Source: CAWJLS01 sp963843755 (lineage in GTDB: Bacteria; Acidobacteriota; Thermoanaerobaculia; Multivoradales; DATKCC01). Taken from it: DNA of 64,000 bases. The notes under the pieces were generated by a model, which saw nothing but the letters and a program-made list of their open reading frames with translations, searched no databases and was not told the DNA's origin. Made by a program: the position numbers and the translations under genes. Location of the stretch: contig CAWJLS010000008.1 of assembly GCA_963843755.1 (NCBI GenBank), forward strand, positions 62,001 to 126,000, read 5' to 3'. This document shows, in pieces, positions 26,228 through 35,029 of this stretch (within the stretch, counting starts at the first letter, position 1; each line of letters opens with the position of its first letter).

Positions 26228-28270
26228 ATGCCCACTACCCTCACCGCCTGCCCGCGCAACTGCTACAGCACCTGCGCCATGCGGGTGACCGTCGAGGACG
26301 GCCGGCTGGTGCGGATCGAGGGCGACCCCGGGAACCGGGCGACGCCGGAGGGGCCGTGCTTGAAGGGCCTCTCCTACGTCGAGCGGGCCGCCTCGCCTGA
26401 CCGGATCGTCCACCCGCTCGGGCGCACCGCCGCCGGCTTCGAGCCGATCACCTGGGACGACGCGCTGTCGCGGATCGCCGCCGCGCTCGAACGGACCCGC
26501 CGCGAGCACGGGCCGCAATCGGTCTTCTACTACAGCGCCAGCGGCACCAAGGGGCTGCTCAACCGTGCCGGTCTCGCCTTCTGGCGCCTGTTCGGCGGCT
26601 GCACGACCACCTACGGCGACCTCTGCTGGCCGGCGGGGCTCGAAGCCACCCGCCTCACCCTGGGGGACAACAAGCACAACGTGCCGTGGGACCTGGCCAA
26701 CGCCCGGCTGATCGTCCTCTGGGGCAAGAACGTCGCCGAGACCAACGTCCACCAGATCGCCCATGTCGAGCAGGCGCGGGCAGCCGGCGGGCGGGTGGTG
26801 GTGATCGATCCCCGGCGGACGGAGACGGCGGAGCACGCGGATCTTCTGATCCAACCGCGGCCGGGGACCGACGGCGCCCTCGCCCTGGGGGTCGCCCACG
26901 TGCTGGTCCGCGACGGCCTGGTCGACCGGGCGTTCATCGACGCCCACGTCCTGGGCTACGACGCCTACGCCGCGATGCTCGACGAGCTCCCGCCGGAGCG
27001 GGCAGCCGCGATCTGCGAGGTCCCGGTCGGGGAGATCGAGGAGCTGGCCCGCTGGGTCGGGACGATCCAGCCCCTGACGATCAACCCCGGCTTCGGCATG
27101 CAGCGCTACACCAACAGCGGCCAGGCGATGCGCGCCATGCTCGCCCTGCTGGCGCTGACCGGACAGGTCGGCCGCCCCGGCGCCGGTTGGATGTACGCCA
27201 ACCTCCAGACGGCGGTGTTCGACGAGGTGAAGGACCCGATCGCGTTCTTCCCCCCCGCCGAGTCAGACCGGCCGGACGGCCTCGTGCGAGTGGGGATCTC
27301 GACGGCGCGGCTCGGGCGGGACCTGCCGAAGCTGACCGATCCGCCGGTCCGGGTGGCGTGGGTCGAGCGCGGCAACCCGATCCCCCAGAACCCGGAGACC
27401 GGCCGGGTGCTCGACGCCTTCCGCGCCCTCGACTTCCGGGTGGTGGTCGAGGAGTTCCTGACCGACACGGCGCGGGAGGCGGACGTCGTCCTGCCGGCCA
27501 AGAACCTGTTCGAGCAGACCGACGTCATCGGCGCCTACTGGCACCCCTATCTCCAGATCCGGGACAAGGTGCTCGATCCGCCGCCCGAAGTGCGGCCGGA
27601 GACCGAGATCTATCGTGCCCTGGGGCGGCGGCTGGGCATCCCGGAGCAGCAGCTCGCGGAGGCGCTGCCCGGCCCCGGGGACGCAGAGGTCGAGGCCTGG
27701 CTGGAGGCGAAGCTGGCGCCGTTCGACCTCAGTCTGGACCGGCTCCGCCAGGGACCGGTGCTGGCGCCGGGTTGCGAAGAGATCGCCTTCGCCGACCGGA
27801 CCTTCCCGACGCCGTCGGGCAAGATCGAGCTGGTCTCCGTCGAGGCGCGGGAGCGCTGGGGGCTCGACGAGCTGCCCCGGTTCACCGAGCCCGAGGAGAG
27901 TGTCCGCCGGGGTGGCCGCTACCCGCTCCAGCTCCTGACGCCCAACACCAAGAACCGCATCCACAGCCAGTTCGGGAACCTCCAGACGATTCGCCGCATG
28001 GAGCCGGCGCCGTTCGTCGGGATGCACCCGGACGATGCCGCCGCCCGCGGGCTGGACGAGGGGGAGTCGGCGCGGATCTTCAACGACCGGGGCAGCCTCA
28101 CCCTCCCCGTGCGCTTCGACTGGGGCTCCCGGCCCGGATGCGTCTGGGTGACCAACGGCTGGTGGCTCCGGGACGGCGGCGCGGTCAACCTGCTCTCCCG
28201 GGGCCGCGAGACCGACATGGGACACGGCGCCGCCTTCCACGACAACCTGGTCGAGGTCGAGCGCGCCTGA
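26228..28270 (+). CDS. Molybdopterin-dependent oxidoreductase, catalytic subunit (DMSO reductase family)
   Basis: 680 residues. The N-terminal CPRNCYSTCAMRVTV with a later CLKG gives the four Cys of the [4Fe-4S] cluster. Molybdopterin-binding blocks follow: YYSASGTKGLLNRAG, LIVLWGKNVAETNVHQ, VVVIDPRRTETAEHADL, FGMQRYTNSGQAMRAMLAL and, in the C-terminal domain, LLTPNTKNRIHSQFGN. No Tat signal is visible, so it probably acts in the cytoplasm or an unrecognised start lies elsewhere. DLCWPAG may hold the Mo-ligand Cys. Substrate cannot be fixed; thiosulfate, polysulfide, formate or acetylene-hydratase-like chemistry are alternatives. It pairs with the next gene, 2 bases downstream. Confidence 0.87.
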   Translation: MPTTLTACPRNCYSTCAMRVTVEDGRLVRIEGDPGNRATPEGPCLKGLSYVERAASPDRIVHPLGRTAAGFEPITWDDALSRIAAALERTRREHGPQSVFYYSASGTKGLLNRAGLAFWRLFGGCTTTYGDLCWPAGLEATRLTLGDNKHNVPWDLANARLIVLWGKNVAETNVHQIAHVEQARAAGGRVVVIDPRRTETAEHADLLIQPRPGTDGALALGVAHVLVRDGLVDRAFIDAHVLGYDAYAAMLDELPPERAAAICEVPVGEIEELARWVGTIQPLTINPGFGMQRYTNSGQAMRAMLALLALTGQVGRPGAGWMYANLQTAVFDEVKDPIAFFPPAESDRPDGLVRVGISTARLGRDLPKLTDPPVRVAWVERGNPIPQNPETGRVLDAFRALDFRVVVEEFLTDTAREADVVLPAKNLFEQTDVIGAYWHPYLQIRDKVLDPPPEVRPETEIYRALGRRLGIPEQQLAEALPGPGDAEVEAWLEAKLAPFDLSLDRLRQGPVLAPGCEEIAFADRTFPTPSGKIELVSVEARERWGLDELPRFTEPEESVRRGGRYPLQLLTPNTKNRIHSQFGNLQTIRRMEPAPFVGMHPDDAAARGLDEGESARIFNDRGSLTLPVRFDWGSRPGCVWVTNGWWLRDGGAVNLLSRGRETDMGHGAAFHDNLVEVERA

Positions 28271-28272
28271 GC

Positions 28273-29769
28273 ATGCCGGACGCGACTGCGAGCGCGGCCC
28301 GCCTGGCCCGCCCGGGCCGCCCGAGTGGGGAGCCGGCCTTCGTCTTCGACCCGGATCGCTGCACCGGCTGCGAGGCGTGCCGGGTGGCCTGCGGCATCGA
28401 GAACGGCGAGGGTGACGGCCAGGGCCTGGACACGGGCTGGCGCCAGATCCTCACCCTCAACCCGGGCCGCCACCCGGCGCTCCCCACCACCCACCTGAGC
28501 CTCGCCTGCAACCACTGCGCGGAGCCGGCCTGCATGCTCGGCTGCCCGGCCGCGGCCTATCACCGGGACGAGGCGACCGGCGCCGTCCTGCTCGACCCGG
28601 ACAAGTGCATGGGCTGCCGCTACTGCTCCTGGGTCTGCCCCTACGACGCGCCGCGCTACGACGAGACCGCCGGGGTGATGAGCAAATGCACCTTCTGCTC
28701 CCACCGCCTGGCGGCCGGCGACGAGCCGGCCTGCATCGAAGCCTGCCCGACCGACGCGCTCACTCTGGGCCGCCGGGCCGACGCCCGGGAGGAGCCGATC
28801 GGCGCGGGGCTCGAGCCCTGGGGACTGGGCCCGGCCCTGGCGGTGCGGCGGTCGCGGCGTGCGGCGGCGCCGTCGATCGGCTCGATCACGGCATCCTCCG
28901 CCGGGGCGACCGCCGGCGGTCGCGACGCCCCCCGGGCCTCGATGCCCGAGATCTCGGGGCCGGCTCGTTCGGCGCCCCCGGCAGGCTCGCCCTCCGGCCG
29001 GCCGCGCCCACGCCAGCCGCTCCCGCCCTCCAAGATCCGTCTGCGCGCCGAGTGGGCGCTGCTCGTCTTCACCCTGGCCGTCCCGGCCCTCCTCGCCTGG
29101 CTCTCCGCCGGCCTCGTCCGCCCCGAGAGCGTCCCCCCACGGTGGGCTCCGTGGACCCCCTGGGCCTTCCTCGGCGCCGGCGGCCTGTCGATGGGTCTCA
29201 GCACCCTCCACCTCGGCCGCCCCTCCCGCGCCTGGCGGGCGATCCTCAACCTGCGCACCTCGCCCCTCAGCCGGGAGATCGCCCTCTCCTCGGCCTTCCT
29301 CGGCACCGGCTTCCTCTCCCTCCTGCTCCCGGCCGGCGCGCCGCTCCGCCTCCCCGTCGGCGCCCTGGCCGTCCTCCTCGGCACCGGCGCCCTGCTCGCC
29401 ATCGACGCCGTCTACCGGGCCATCCCGCGTCCCGGCGCACGCCGCCTCCACAGCGCCGACGCCTGGCTCACCGGTGCCCTCCTCGTCGGCCTCGCCGTCC
29501 AGCTCCCCCTCGCCTGGGCACCGGCCGCCCTGCTCAAGCTCGTCCTGACCCTCCGCGAGCGCACCCTCCCCGTCCCCCTCCTGACCCTCCGCCTCCTGCT
29601 CCTCGCCGCCGCCCTGATCCTGGCCGCCACCGACGTCCACTGGCCCTGGGTCCTCCTCACCGCTCTCGCCGGCGAGCTCCTCGACCGCGCCGCCTTCTAC
29701 CACCGCCTCGAACCGGCCAGCCCGGCTCGGACGATGGCGGCGCAGATGACCGCGGCCCTGGGTCGGTGA
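28273..29769 (+). CDS. Fused Fe-S electron-transfer and membrane-anchor subunit (DmsB-DmsC-like)
   Basis: Residues 25-180 are a four-cluster ferredoxin subunit: DRCTGCEACRVACG, CNHCAEPACMLGCP, DKCMGCRYCSWVCP and CTFCSH with ACIEACP. A Pro/Ser/Arg-rich linker of about 80 residues follows. The C-terminal 250 residues have about eight hydrophobic helices (LLVFTLAVPALLAWLSAGL onwards), as in DmsC/NrfD-type anchors, with LSTLHLGRP as a recognisable motif. B and C subunits are normally separate genes. With the catalytic subunit it should pass electrons between the quinone pool and the Mo site. Confidence 0.85.
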   Translation: MPDATASAARLARPGRPSGEPAFVFDPDRCTGCEACRVACGIENGEGDGQGLDTGWRQILTLNPGRHPALPTTHLSLACNHCAEPACMLGCPAAAYHRDEATGAVLLDPDKCMGCRYCSWVCPYDAPRYDETAGVMSKCTFCSHRLAAGDEPACIEACPTDALTLGRRADAREEPIGAGLEPWGLGPALAVRRSRRAAAPSIGSITASSAGATAGGRDAPRASMPEISGPARSAPPAGSPSGRPRPRQPLPPSKIRLRAEWALLVFTLAVPALLAWLSAGLVRPESVPPRWAPWTPWAFLGAGGLSMGLSTLHLGRPSRAWRAILNLRTSPLSREIALSSAFLGTGFLSLLLPAGAPLRLPVGALAVLLGTGALLAIDAVYRAIPRPGARRLHSADAWLTGALLVGLAVQLPLAWAPAALLKLVLTLRERTLPVPLLTLRLLLLAAALILAATDVHWPWVLLTALAGELLDRAAFYHRLEPASPARTMAAQMTAALGR

Positions 29770-29815
29770 ACGGGAGACGGGCTGGACAGCTCTTCCGCGC
29801 GCGCTGTCGCGGTCG

Positions 29816-30469
29816 TCACTCCGCGAGCAGAAACCCCGCCACCTCCTCCTCGATCCGGTCGAGGGAGTTGAGCAGCGAGTGGTCGTCGTCGACTTCGATC
29901 AGGGTGACGTGGGGGTGGACCGCGGCGTAGCGGCGGGAGCTTTCGATCGGGACGGTTTCGTCCTGTCGGCCGTGGAGGATGTGGGTCGGGCAGGGGACCT
30001 CGGGGAAGGCCGGGTGGCGCTGGACGCTCTCGCAGAACCCCCAGTGGACCGGGGTGAGGACGCCGGCGCCGTCTTCGATGGCGTAGCTGCCGTCGCGCCG
30101 CCAGGTCTCGAGGGCATCGGAGCCGAGGAGCGTGGGCCAGCGGCGGGCCAGGTCGAACCCAGGGCAGAGCAGGAGGAGGCGGTCGGTCCGCTCCGGGTTG
30201 CGTCCGCACCAGATCGCGGCGACGAGGCCGCCGAAGCTCGAGCCGATGAAGCGCCAGATCGTCCCCGCCGGGCTGGCCTTCACCAGCTCGTCGACCGCGG
30301 CCAGGGCGCCCTCGACCGTCAGCTCGGCGAACGACGGGCGGTTGAGGTCGGGCAGGACCAGCTCCATCCCCCGGCGCTCCAGGCGCCGCCGGAGATCCTG
30401 CCCCTTGCGGGTCAGCGGTCCGGAGGCGAAGCCGTGGAGGTAGGCGTAGCGGTGGGGGTCGTCCGACAC
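29816..30469 (-). CDS. Alpha/beta-fold hydrolase, YqiA/YcfP-like esterase
   Basis: 217 residues with a compact alpha/beta hydrolase layout. YLHGFASGP is the oxyanion strand, GSSFGG the nucleophile elbow (Ser), HGRQDETVP the Asp region and DDDHSL the His. The start MSDDPHRYAYLHGF resembles YqiA-type esterases, which lack a cap domain. No signal peptide. It sits alone next to the toxin-antitoxin pair, and its substrate is unknown. Confidence 0.82.
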   Translation of the reverse strand: MSDDPHRYAYLHGFASGPLTRKGQDLRRRLERRGMELVLPDLNRPSFAELTVEGALAAVDELVKASPAGTIWRFIGSSFGGLVAAIWCGRNPERTDRLLLLCPGFDLARRWPTLLGSDALETWRRDGSYAIEDGAGVLTPVHWGFCESVQRHPAFPEVPCPTHILHGRQDETVPIESSRRYAAVHPHVTLIEVDDDHSLLNSLDRIEEEVAGFLLAE

Positions 30470-30502
30470 GTCCGTTGTTCCGTCAGATCGTCGCTCAGCG
30501 CC

Positions 30503-30793
30503 TCACGCGGCGGAGGCGAGGTTCTCTCGGATGATGCGCGGATGCCGGGCGGCGATGCGGAGAAGGGCGACCGCGGGGCCTTCCGGATGGCGGCGTCCCT
30601 GCTCCCAGTTCCTCAGAGTGTGCACACTGATCCCCATCGCTCGCGCGAAATCGACCTGGGTCAGGCCGACGAACCGGCGGAGGGCGGCCACGTCATCGCC
30701 GGTCTCGAACCGCCCCAGCATCAAGCGCCTGCGTACGCTTGCCGGGACCGCACTTGCCAGTTGATCCTCTGTCAGCTCAGGAATCTCGGTCAT
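30503..30793 (-). CDS. Xre/HigA-type antitoxin
   Basis: 96 residues. Start MTEIPELTEDQLASAVPAS at 30793, overlapping the toxin stop (ATGA). The helix-turn-helix is LTQVDFARAMGISVHTLRNW followed by EQGRRHPEGPA, as in antitoxins of the HigA/NadS group. It should neutralise the BrnT-like toxin and repress the operon. BrnT toxins usually pair with BrnA (ribbon-helix-helix), so this partner is a variation. Confidence 0.87.
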   Translation of the reverse strand: MTEIPELTEDQLASAVPASVRRRLMLGRFETGDDVAALRRFVGLTQVDFARAMGISVHTLRNWEQGRRHPEGPAVALLRIAARHPRIIRENLASAA

Positions 30794-31080
30794 GGTCGTC
30801 TCTCCATGAAGGCGTCGAAATGGGCTCGCTCTTTCCGGGTGGCCCATCGGGCGCTGATGATGCGGATGGTTGCCTCTTCCTGTTCGGTCCAGACGACCAG
30901 GACCAACCCTCGCTCGATCGAGCCGATGGCGATGAACCGATCTTCGTCGTCGGAGTGCTCTGCGTCGAAGATCTCAAGGAAGTCGGCGCCCGAGGTCAGG
31001 AGCGACCGTGCCTCTTCGAACGAAACGCCGTGCTTGGCCTGATTCGCACGATTCTTCTCCTCATCCCAGACCACCCGCAC
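30790..31080 (-). CDS. brnT: BrnT-family ribonuclease toxin
   Basis: 96 residues starting at a GTG. VVWDEEKNRANQAKHGVSF is the BrnT N-terminal signature, DEDRFIAIGSIERGLVLVVW the central strand pair, and IRIISARWATRKER the C-terminal catalytic Arg region. BrnT is a RelE-fold ribonuclease that cleaves RNA when released. The toxin precedes the antitoxin in the operon. Confidence 0.87.
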   Translation of the reverse strand: MRVVWDEEKNRANQAKHGVSFEEARSLLTSGADFLEIFDAEHSDDEDRFIAIGSIERGLVLVVWTEQEEATIRIISARWATRKERAHFDAFMERRP

Positions 31081-31152
31081 CAGAGGAGGGTATCAGTCAA
31101 TGGCGGAGTCAGCCAATGGCGCACCTCGCTGCACTCGATCGGCCTTCGCTCG

Positions 31153-31644
31153 TCACTCCTCCGCTCCGTCCTTCCTGATGCCTTCGACGCCGGGGAAGGC
31201 GAGGGCTCCTTTCTCCGTGTACCAGGTCATGACCTCGACCTCCAGCAGGCCGGCCTGGACCGCCGGGTCTTGCTCGGCCAGGCGTCGCGCTTCGTCGACG
31301 GAGCCGACGCGGTAGAGGACGAGGCCACGTTTCCGTTCGTCATCCTGATCGCCGAAGGGCCCGGCGACGACCGCGTACCCTTCCTCGGCCATGCGCCGGA
31401 TATGGCCCAGGTGGGCGGCCTGGATCTTCCGGGCTTCGTCGTCGGATACGTCTGGGCGGTGGGCCGGGCGGTTCAGGAGGACGAGCTGATAGCTGTCGAA
31501 CTCCATCGGCTCGGCACCGGCAGGGGCCGCGTCCTGGGATGCGGTCGGGTGGGCGCCGACCGGTGCCAGGTCGAGCAGGAGGGCCGCGCCGAGGGCGGCG
31601 ACGGTGAGGAGCGGAAGGAGAAGTGGGGAGCGGCGATCGGTCAT
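31153..31644 (-). CDS. Secreted YciI-like protein
   Basis: 163 residues: a signal peptide (LLLPLLTVAALGAALLLDLAP), then a YCII-type dimeric alpha-beta barrel domain (FDSYQLVLLNRPAHRPDVS, HLGHIRRMAEEGYAVVAGPF, VLYRVGSVDEARRLAEQDPA, and the C-terminal MTWYTEKGAL). YciI domains are usually cytoplasmic, so export is notable. AAGGAG precedes the ATG. Function unknown. Confidence 0.82.
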   Translation of the reverse strand: MTDRRSPLLLPLLTVAALGAALLLDLAPVGAHPTASQDAAPAGAEPMEFDSYQLVLLNRPAHRPDVSDDEARKIQAAHLGHIRRMAEEGYAVVAGPFGDQDDERKRGLVLYRVGSVDEARRLAEQDPAVQAGLLEVEVMTWYTEKGALAFPGVEGIRKDGAEE

Positions 31645-31714
31645 GACGGGGCTCCTTGAAGGGACGAGGTCGCGAGTGGGTCGGCTTCCCAGCCGGTCGA
31701 GTCGGTCGGTCGAG

Positions 31715-32224
31715 TCAGCCGGTCGAAGGGCCGGACCGGGGTTGGCGGAAGCGCCGGACGAAGAGCACGAGCCAGACGACGGTGAACGCCAGGTACAGGC
31801 CGAGGGCCCACCAGAAGGTGCCGGGCGAGGCCGGGCCTGGGTCGAGGCTCGCGGCGAAGGACACGCCCATGACGTGGCTGACCAGCATCAGGGTTCCGAC
31901 CCCGAACCAGACGAGGTAGACGGCGATCGTCCGGTGGGTCTCGTCCCGCCGCTCCGGCGCCAGCCAGTAGTCCTTGTGGGGCAGGTTGACGAGGTCGTCG
32001 GGGATGCGTTTCAACAGGAGTGGCAGGAGCAGGAAGGGGCCGACCGTGATCACCACGATGACGGCGTAGAGCTCCAGGAACGCCGTTTTCGGCATCCAGC
32101 CGTCCGGCTGGCCGTCGAGCCCGAAATGGGAGGCTACGGTGCGCGGCAGCCGGGGTGCGTAGTAGGCCACCTGGAGCGCGATGACCACCAGGAGGGCGAC
32201 GAGGGCGAAGCGGGCGAAGCGCAT
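31715..32224 (-). CDS. DUF1648-family membrane protein
   Basis: 169 residues. The first helix (FALVALLVVIALQVAYY) is followed by the DUF1648 motif LPRTVASHFGLDGQPDGW, then three more membrane helices near residues 53-72, 100-120 and 138-158. Members include SdpI-like and phage-immunity-like proteins, but most are uncharacterised. It is the first gene of a minus-strand pair with the YciI protein and is divergent from the serine hydrolase. Confidence 0.8.
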   Translation of the reverse strand: MRFARFALVALLVVIALQVAYYAPRLPRTVASHFGLDGQPDGWMPKTAFLELYAVIVVITVGPFLLLPLLLKRIPDDLVNLPHKDYWLAPERRDETHRTIAVYLVWFGVGTLMLVSHVMGVSFAASLDPGPASPGTFWWALGLYLAFTVVWLVLFVRRFRQPRSGPSTG

Positions 32225-32496
32225 GGTCGGGAGTGTGGTTGTCAGTGCGTCAATTTAGCAGACGGAGGCGGTCCGTCGCGGCCGTCGCGGCTTCACATCC
32301 TCTTCACACCTGCTTCCTACGATCCCGCCGACGGCAGGCGAGCCCGGCCCCCGGAGATCTCGCGGCGATCGCGACCGGCGAGGTCGGTGCGACCGGTGCG
32401 AGGCGCGAGATCGGCCGGACCTGGGTTCCGACGCGCCGAGAGGCTCGGACCGAGCCGCCTACGACCGACCCGAGACGATCCAAGGAGAGTGCCCCC

Positions 32497-34179
32497 GTGA
32501 ATCGATCCGCCCGATGCTCCAGATCCTTCCAAGCTCCTCGTCCAGGCGGCCGTGGACGACGCGGCCGGCTGCAGGCCGCGACGCTCGCCGCCCTCGCCAC
32601 GCTGCTGCTCCTGGGCGCGCCGTCCCCGGCGCCCGCGGCCGCCGTGACCGCACTGGGCGCCGCAGCGCCGGCCGACGCCGCACGGGAGGCCGTGGTCCAC
32701 GGCTTCGTCGACGCGTTCAACAGCGGCGATCCGGCCACGGTGATCGCCTTCCTCCGGGGCCACGCGACGCCGGAGTGGCTCGCCGAGCGGAAGGAGAACG
32801 ACCGGCTCGAGCTGTTCTCCCGGATGATGAAGGATCTGGGACGGGTGGAGGTGCGCGGCATCGCGGCCGAAGGGGCCGACCGCGTGGTGGTGGAGACGGC
32901 CGCCGAAGGGGTGGACGACCCGGTGCGTTTCGAGCTGGTGTTCGCCCCGAGCTCGGATGGTGAGAAGGACAAGGCGCCGGGGGGCCAGGCGTGGATCGCC
33001 GGCCTGGGCATCGACATCACCCCGGCGCTGCCGAGCGACCTGCCGCCGCTGCCGTCGCTCTCCGCGGCCGATGGCAGCGGTAGGCTCGGCGAGTCCGACC
33101 GCGCGGTCCTGGACCGCTACTTCCGAGACCTGGCCGCCGCCGACCGTTTCTCCGGGACCGTGCTGCTGGCGATCGACGGCGAACCGATCTTCCAAGGCGC
33201 CTACGGGCTGGCCGACCGGGACTGGAGCATCCCGAACCGCATGAGCACCCGCTTCGACGTCGGCTCGATCGAGAAGGAGTTCACCAAGGTGGCGATCGGC
33301 CAGCTCCTGGAGGCCGGCAAGATCTCGCTCGACGACACGCTCCTCGATCTCCTGCCGGACTATCCGAACCCGGACGTCGGACGGCGGATCACCGTCGCCC
33401 AACTCCTCCACCACACCTCCGGTCTCGGGGACCTTTTCGGCCCGCGGTACTTCCACGCCGACAAGGCCGATTACCGGACGAACCGCGACTACTTCCCGCT
33501 GTTCGCGGACCAGCCGCTGCTGTTCGAGCCGGGGACCGATCGCAGCTACTCGAACGCCGGCTATATCGTGCTCGGGGCGATCGTCGCCCGGGTCTCCGGC
33601 GAGTCCTACGCCGACTACGTGACCCACCACGTCTTCGAGCCCGCCGGCATGACCGGCGCCGCGTTCGCCGCCCGCGACGAGATCCGCCACGACGTGGCGA
33701 AGAGCTACACGCGCCAGCCCCGCCAACTTCCCGAAACCGGTCGCCCCCATCACCCGGCTGGGCCGGCTGGCCCGGATCGTCCTGACGGTCCGGACGGGTC
33801 CGCCGGGCCGGCGCCGCTTCGCCCTGCCATCTTCATGCTGCCGGTGGTGGGGATGGGGGCCGGCAGCTCCGTGGTCACCGCTGCCGACCTGCTGGCCTTC
33901 GATCGCGCACTGCGCGGCTACCGCCTGCTCGATCCCCGCTACACCACCTGGTTCTTCACCGGCGAGCTGCCGCCGGAGCCGCCGAAGGCACCGCGGGCGG
34001 AGTTTTCGATCGGCGTCGCCGGTGGGGCGCCGGGAGTGAACGCAATTCTCGAAGGGAGCGGCCGCCACGTGGCGATCATCCTGTCGAACTTCGACCCGCC
34101 CACCGCCGAGGGCTTGGGGATCGAGCTGGCCCGGAGGCTCGAAGCGCTGGTGCCGCCCGCTGCGCCGGACCGGAAGTAG
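32497..34179 (+). CDS. Secreted serine hydrolase, class C beta-lactamase fold
   Basis: GTG start at 32497 with AAGGAGAG upstream and a signal peptide (LAALATLLLLGAPSPAPAAA). Residues 60-190 are a small alpha-beta domain of SnoaL/DUF3887 type (VVHGFVDAFNSGDPATVIAF). The beta-lactamase-like domain has SIEK (nucleophile Ser-Xaa-Xaa-Lys) in FDVGSIEKEFTKVAIGQL, LLHHTSGLGDL, and YSNAGY as the second motif. An insert near residue 425 (HHPAGPAGPDRPDGPDGSAG) is low-complexity. It is probably a peptidase or esterase rather than a true beta-lactamase. Confidence 0.85.
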   Translation: MNRSARCSRSFQAPRPGGRGRRGRLQAATLAALATLLLLGAPSPAPAAAVTALGAAAPADAAREAVVHGFVDAFNSGDPATVIAFLRGHATPEWLAERKENDRLELFSRMMKDLGRVEVRGIAAEGADRVVVETAAEGVDDPVRFELVFAPSSDGEKDKAPGGQAWIAGLGIDITPALPSDLPPLPSLSAADGSGRLGESDRAVLDRYFRDLAAADRFSGTVLLAIDGEPIFQGAYGLADRDWSIPNRMSTRFDVGSIEKEFTKVAIGQLLEAGKISLDDTLLDLLPDYPNPDVGRRITVAQLLHHTSGLGDLFGPRYFHADKADYRTNRDYFPLFADQPLLFEPGTDRSYSNAGYIVLGAIVARVSGESYADYVTHHVFEPAGMTGAAFAARDEIRHDVAKSYTRQPRQLPETGRPHHPAGPAGPDRPDGPDGSAGPAPLRPAIFMLPVVGMGAGSSVVTAADLLAFDRALRGYRLLDPRYTTWFFTGELPPEPPKAPRAEFSIGVAGGAPGVNAILEGSGRHVAIILSNFDPPTAEGLGIELARRLEALVPPAAPDRK

Positions 34180-34190
34180 TCCGGCGGCGG

Positions 34191-34196
34191 TAGTCT
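34191..34196 (+). promoter_or_regulatory. -10 element close to the response-regulator start
   Basis: TAGTCT ends 8 bases before the ATG at 34205, the same spacing as the TACAAT-ATG arrangement at 26214-26228. This suggests another leaderless transcript. It lies 11 bases after the serine hydrolase stop. Confidence 0.4.
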
Positions 34197-34204
34197 GGGC
34201 GGCC

Positions 34205-35029
34205 ATGGTTCCCACCGCGCGCATCCTGCTGGTCGAGGACGATCCCAAGGTCGCCCGTACGGTGCGTCTGTACCTGGAGGCGTCCGGCTACGAGGCGGTC
34301 TGGGTGGCGGACGGGCGGGAGGCGGTCGAGCAGGCGACCGGTGCGGTGGGCCGCACTGACGGTGGCCGCGCCGGTGGTGCCAGAGCTGTGGACAGCCGCA
34401 CAGGCGCGCCGTTCGACCTGGTGGTCCTCGACCTCATGCTCCCCGGCCTCGACGGCTACGCGGTCTGCCGCCGCCTGCGGGAGGTGTCGCGCGTGCCGAT
34501 CATCATGCTGACGGCGCGCACGACCGAGGACGATCGGGTCCGCGGGCTCGACCTGGGGGCGGACGACTACCTGGCGAAGCCGTTCAGCCCGCGGGAGCTG
34601 ATGGCCCGCATCCGGGCGGTCTTGCGCCGGGCCGAGGAGACGGCGCCGGGCCGGGGAGCGCCGCCCGAGGTGCTACGCGTCGCCGACCTGGTGATCGACC
34701 TCGGAGCACGGACGGTCGAGCGCGCCGGCCGGTCCGTGCGGCTGACCCCCACCGAGCTCGACCTGCTGGCCGCCCTCGCCCGCCATCCGAACCGGGTGTT
34801 CACCCGCGACGAGCTGATCGAGCGCGCCCTCGGCCCGGACTTCGAGGGCGGCGACCGGACCATCGACGCCCACGTCAAGAACCTGCGCCGCGCCCTGGAG
34901 CCCGATCCGCGGAACCCGCGCTACGTCGAGACTGTCTTCGGTGTCGGCTACCGGCTCGCTCAGCGGGCGGTCTCCGCCGAGTCCGAGCCAGCTCTCGACT
35001 CCGGACCCGACTCTGGAGAGGTGCCGTGA
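34205..35029 (+). CDS. OmpR/PhoB-family response regulator
   Basis: 274 residues. Receiver: ILLVEDDPKVARTVRLYL, LVVLDLMLPGLDGY (phosphoacceptor Asp), IIMLTARTTEDDR, DDYLAKPFSPRELMARIRAV. DNA-binding winged helix: RLTPTELDLLAALARHPNRV and RTIDAHVKNLRRAL with YRLAQ at the end. About 25 extra Gly/Ala/Arg/Thr residues (ATGAVGRTDGGRAGGARAVD) sit between the second helix and the Asp strand, which is unusual in a receiver. GTGA overlap with the kinase gene. Confidence 0.93.
   Translation: MVPTARILLVEDDPKVARTVRLYLEASGYEAVWVADGREAVEQATGAVGRTDGGRAGGARAVDSRTGAPFDLVVLDLMLPGLDGYAVCRRLREVSRVPIIMLTARTTEDDRVRGLDLGADDYLAKPFSPRELMARIRAVLRRAEETAPGRGAPPEVLRVADLVIDLGARTVERAGRSVRLTPTELDLLAALARHPNRVFTRDELIERALGPDFEGGDRTIDAHVKNLRRALEPDPRNPRYVETVFGVGYRLAQRAVSAESEPALDSGPDSGEVP

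Noticed and set aside
26228..28270. Sec-containing formate dehydrogenase
   Set aside because: The frame has no internal TGA and the Fe-S and active-site regions show Cys only.
32497..34179. True class C beta-lactamase controlled by the BlaI pair
   Set aside because: It has the fold motifs but an added N-terminal domain, lies 21 kb away, and no BlaI dyad was seen upstream.
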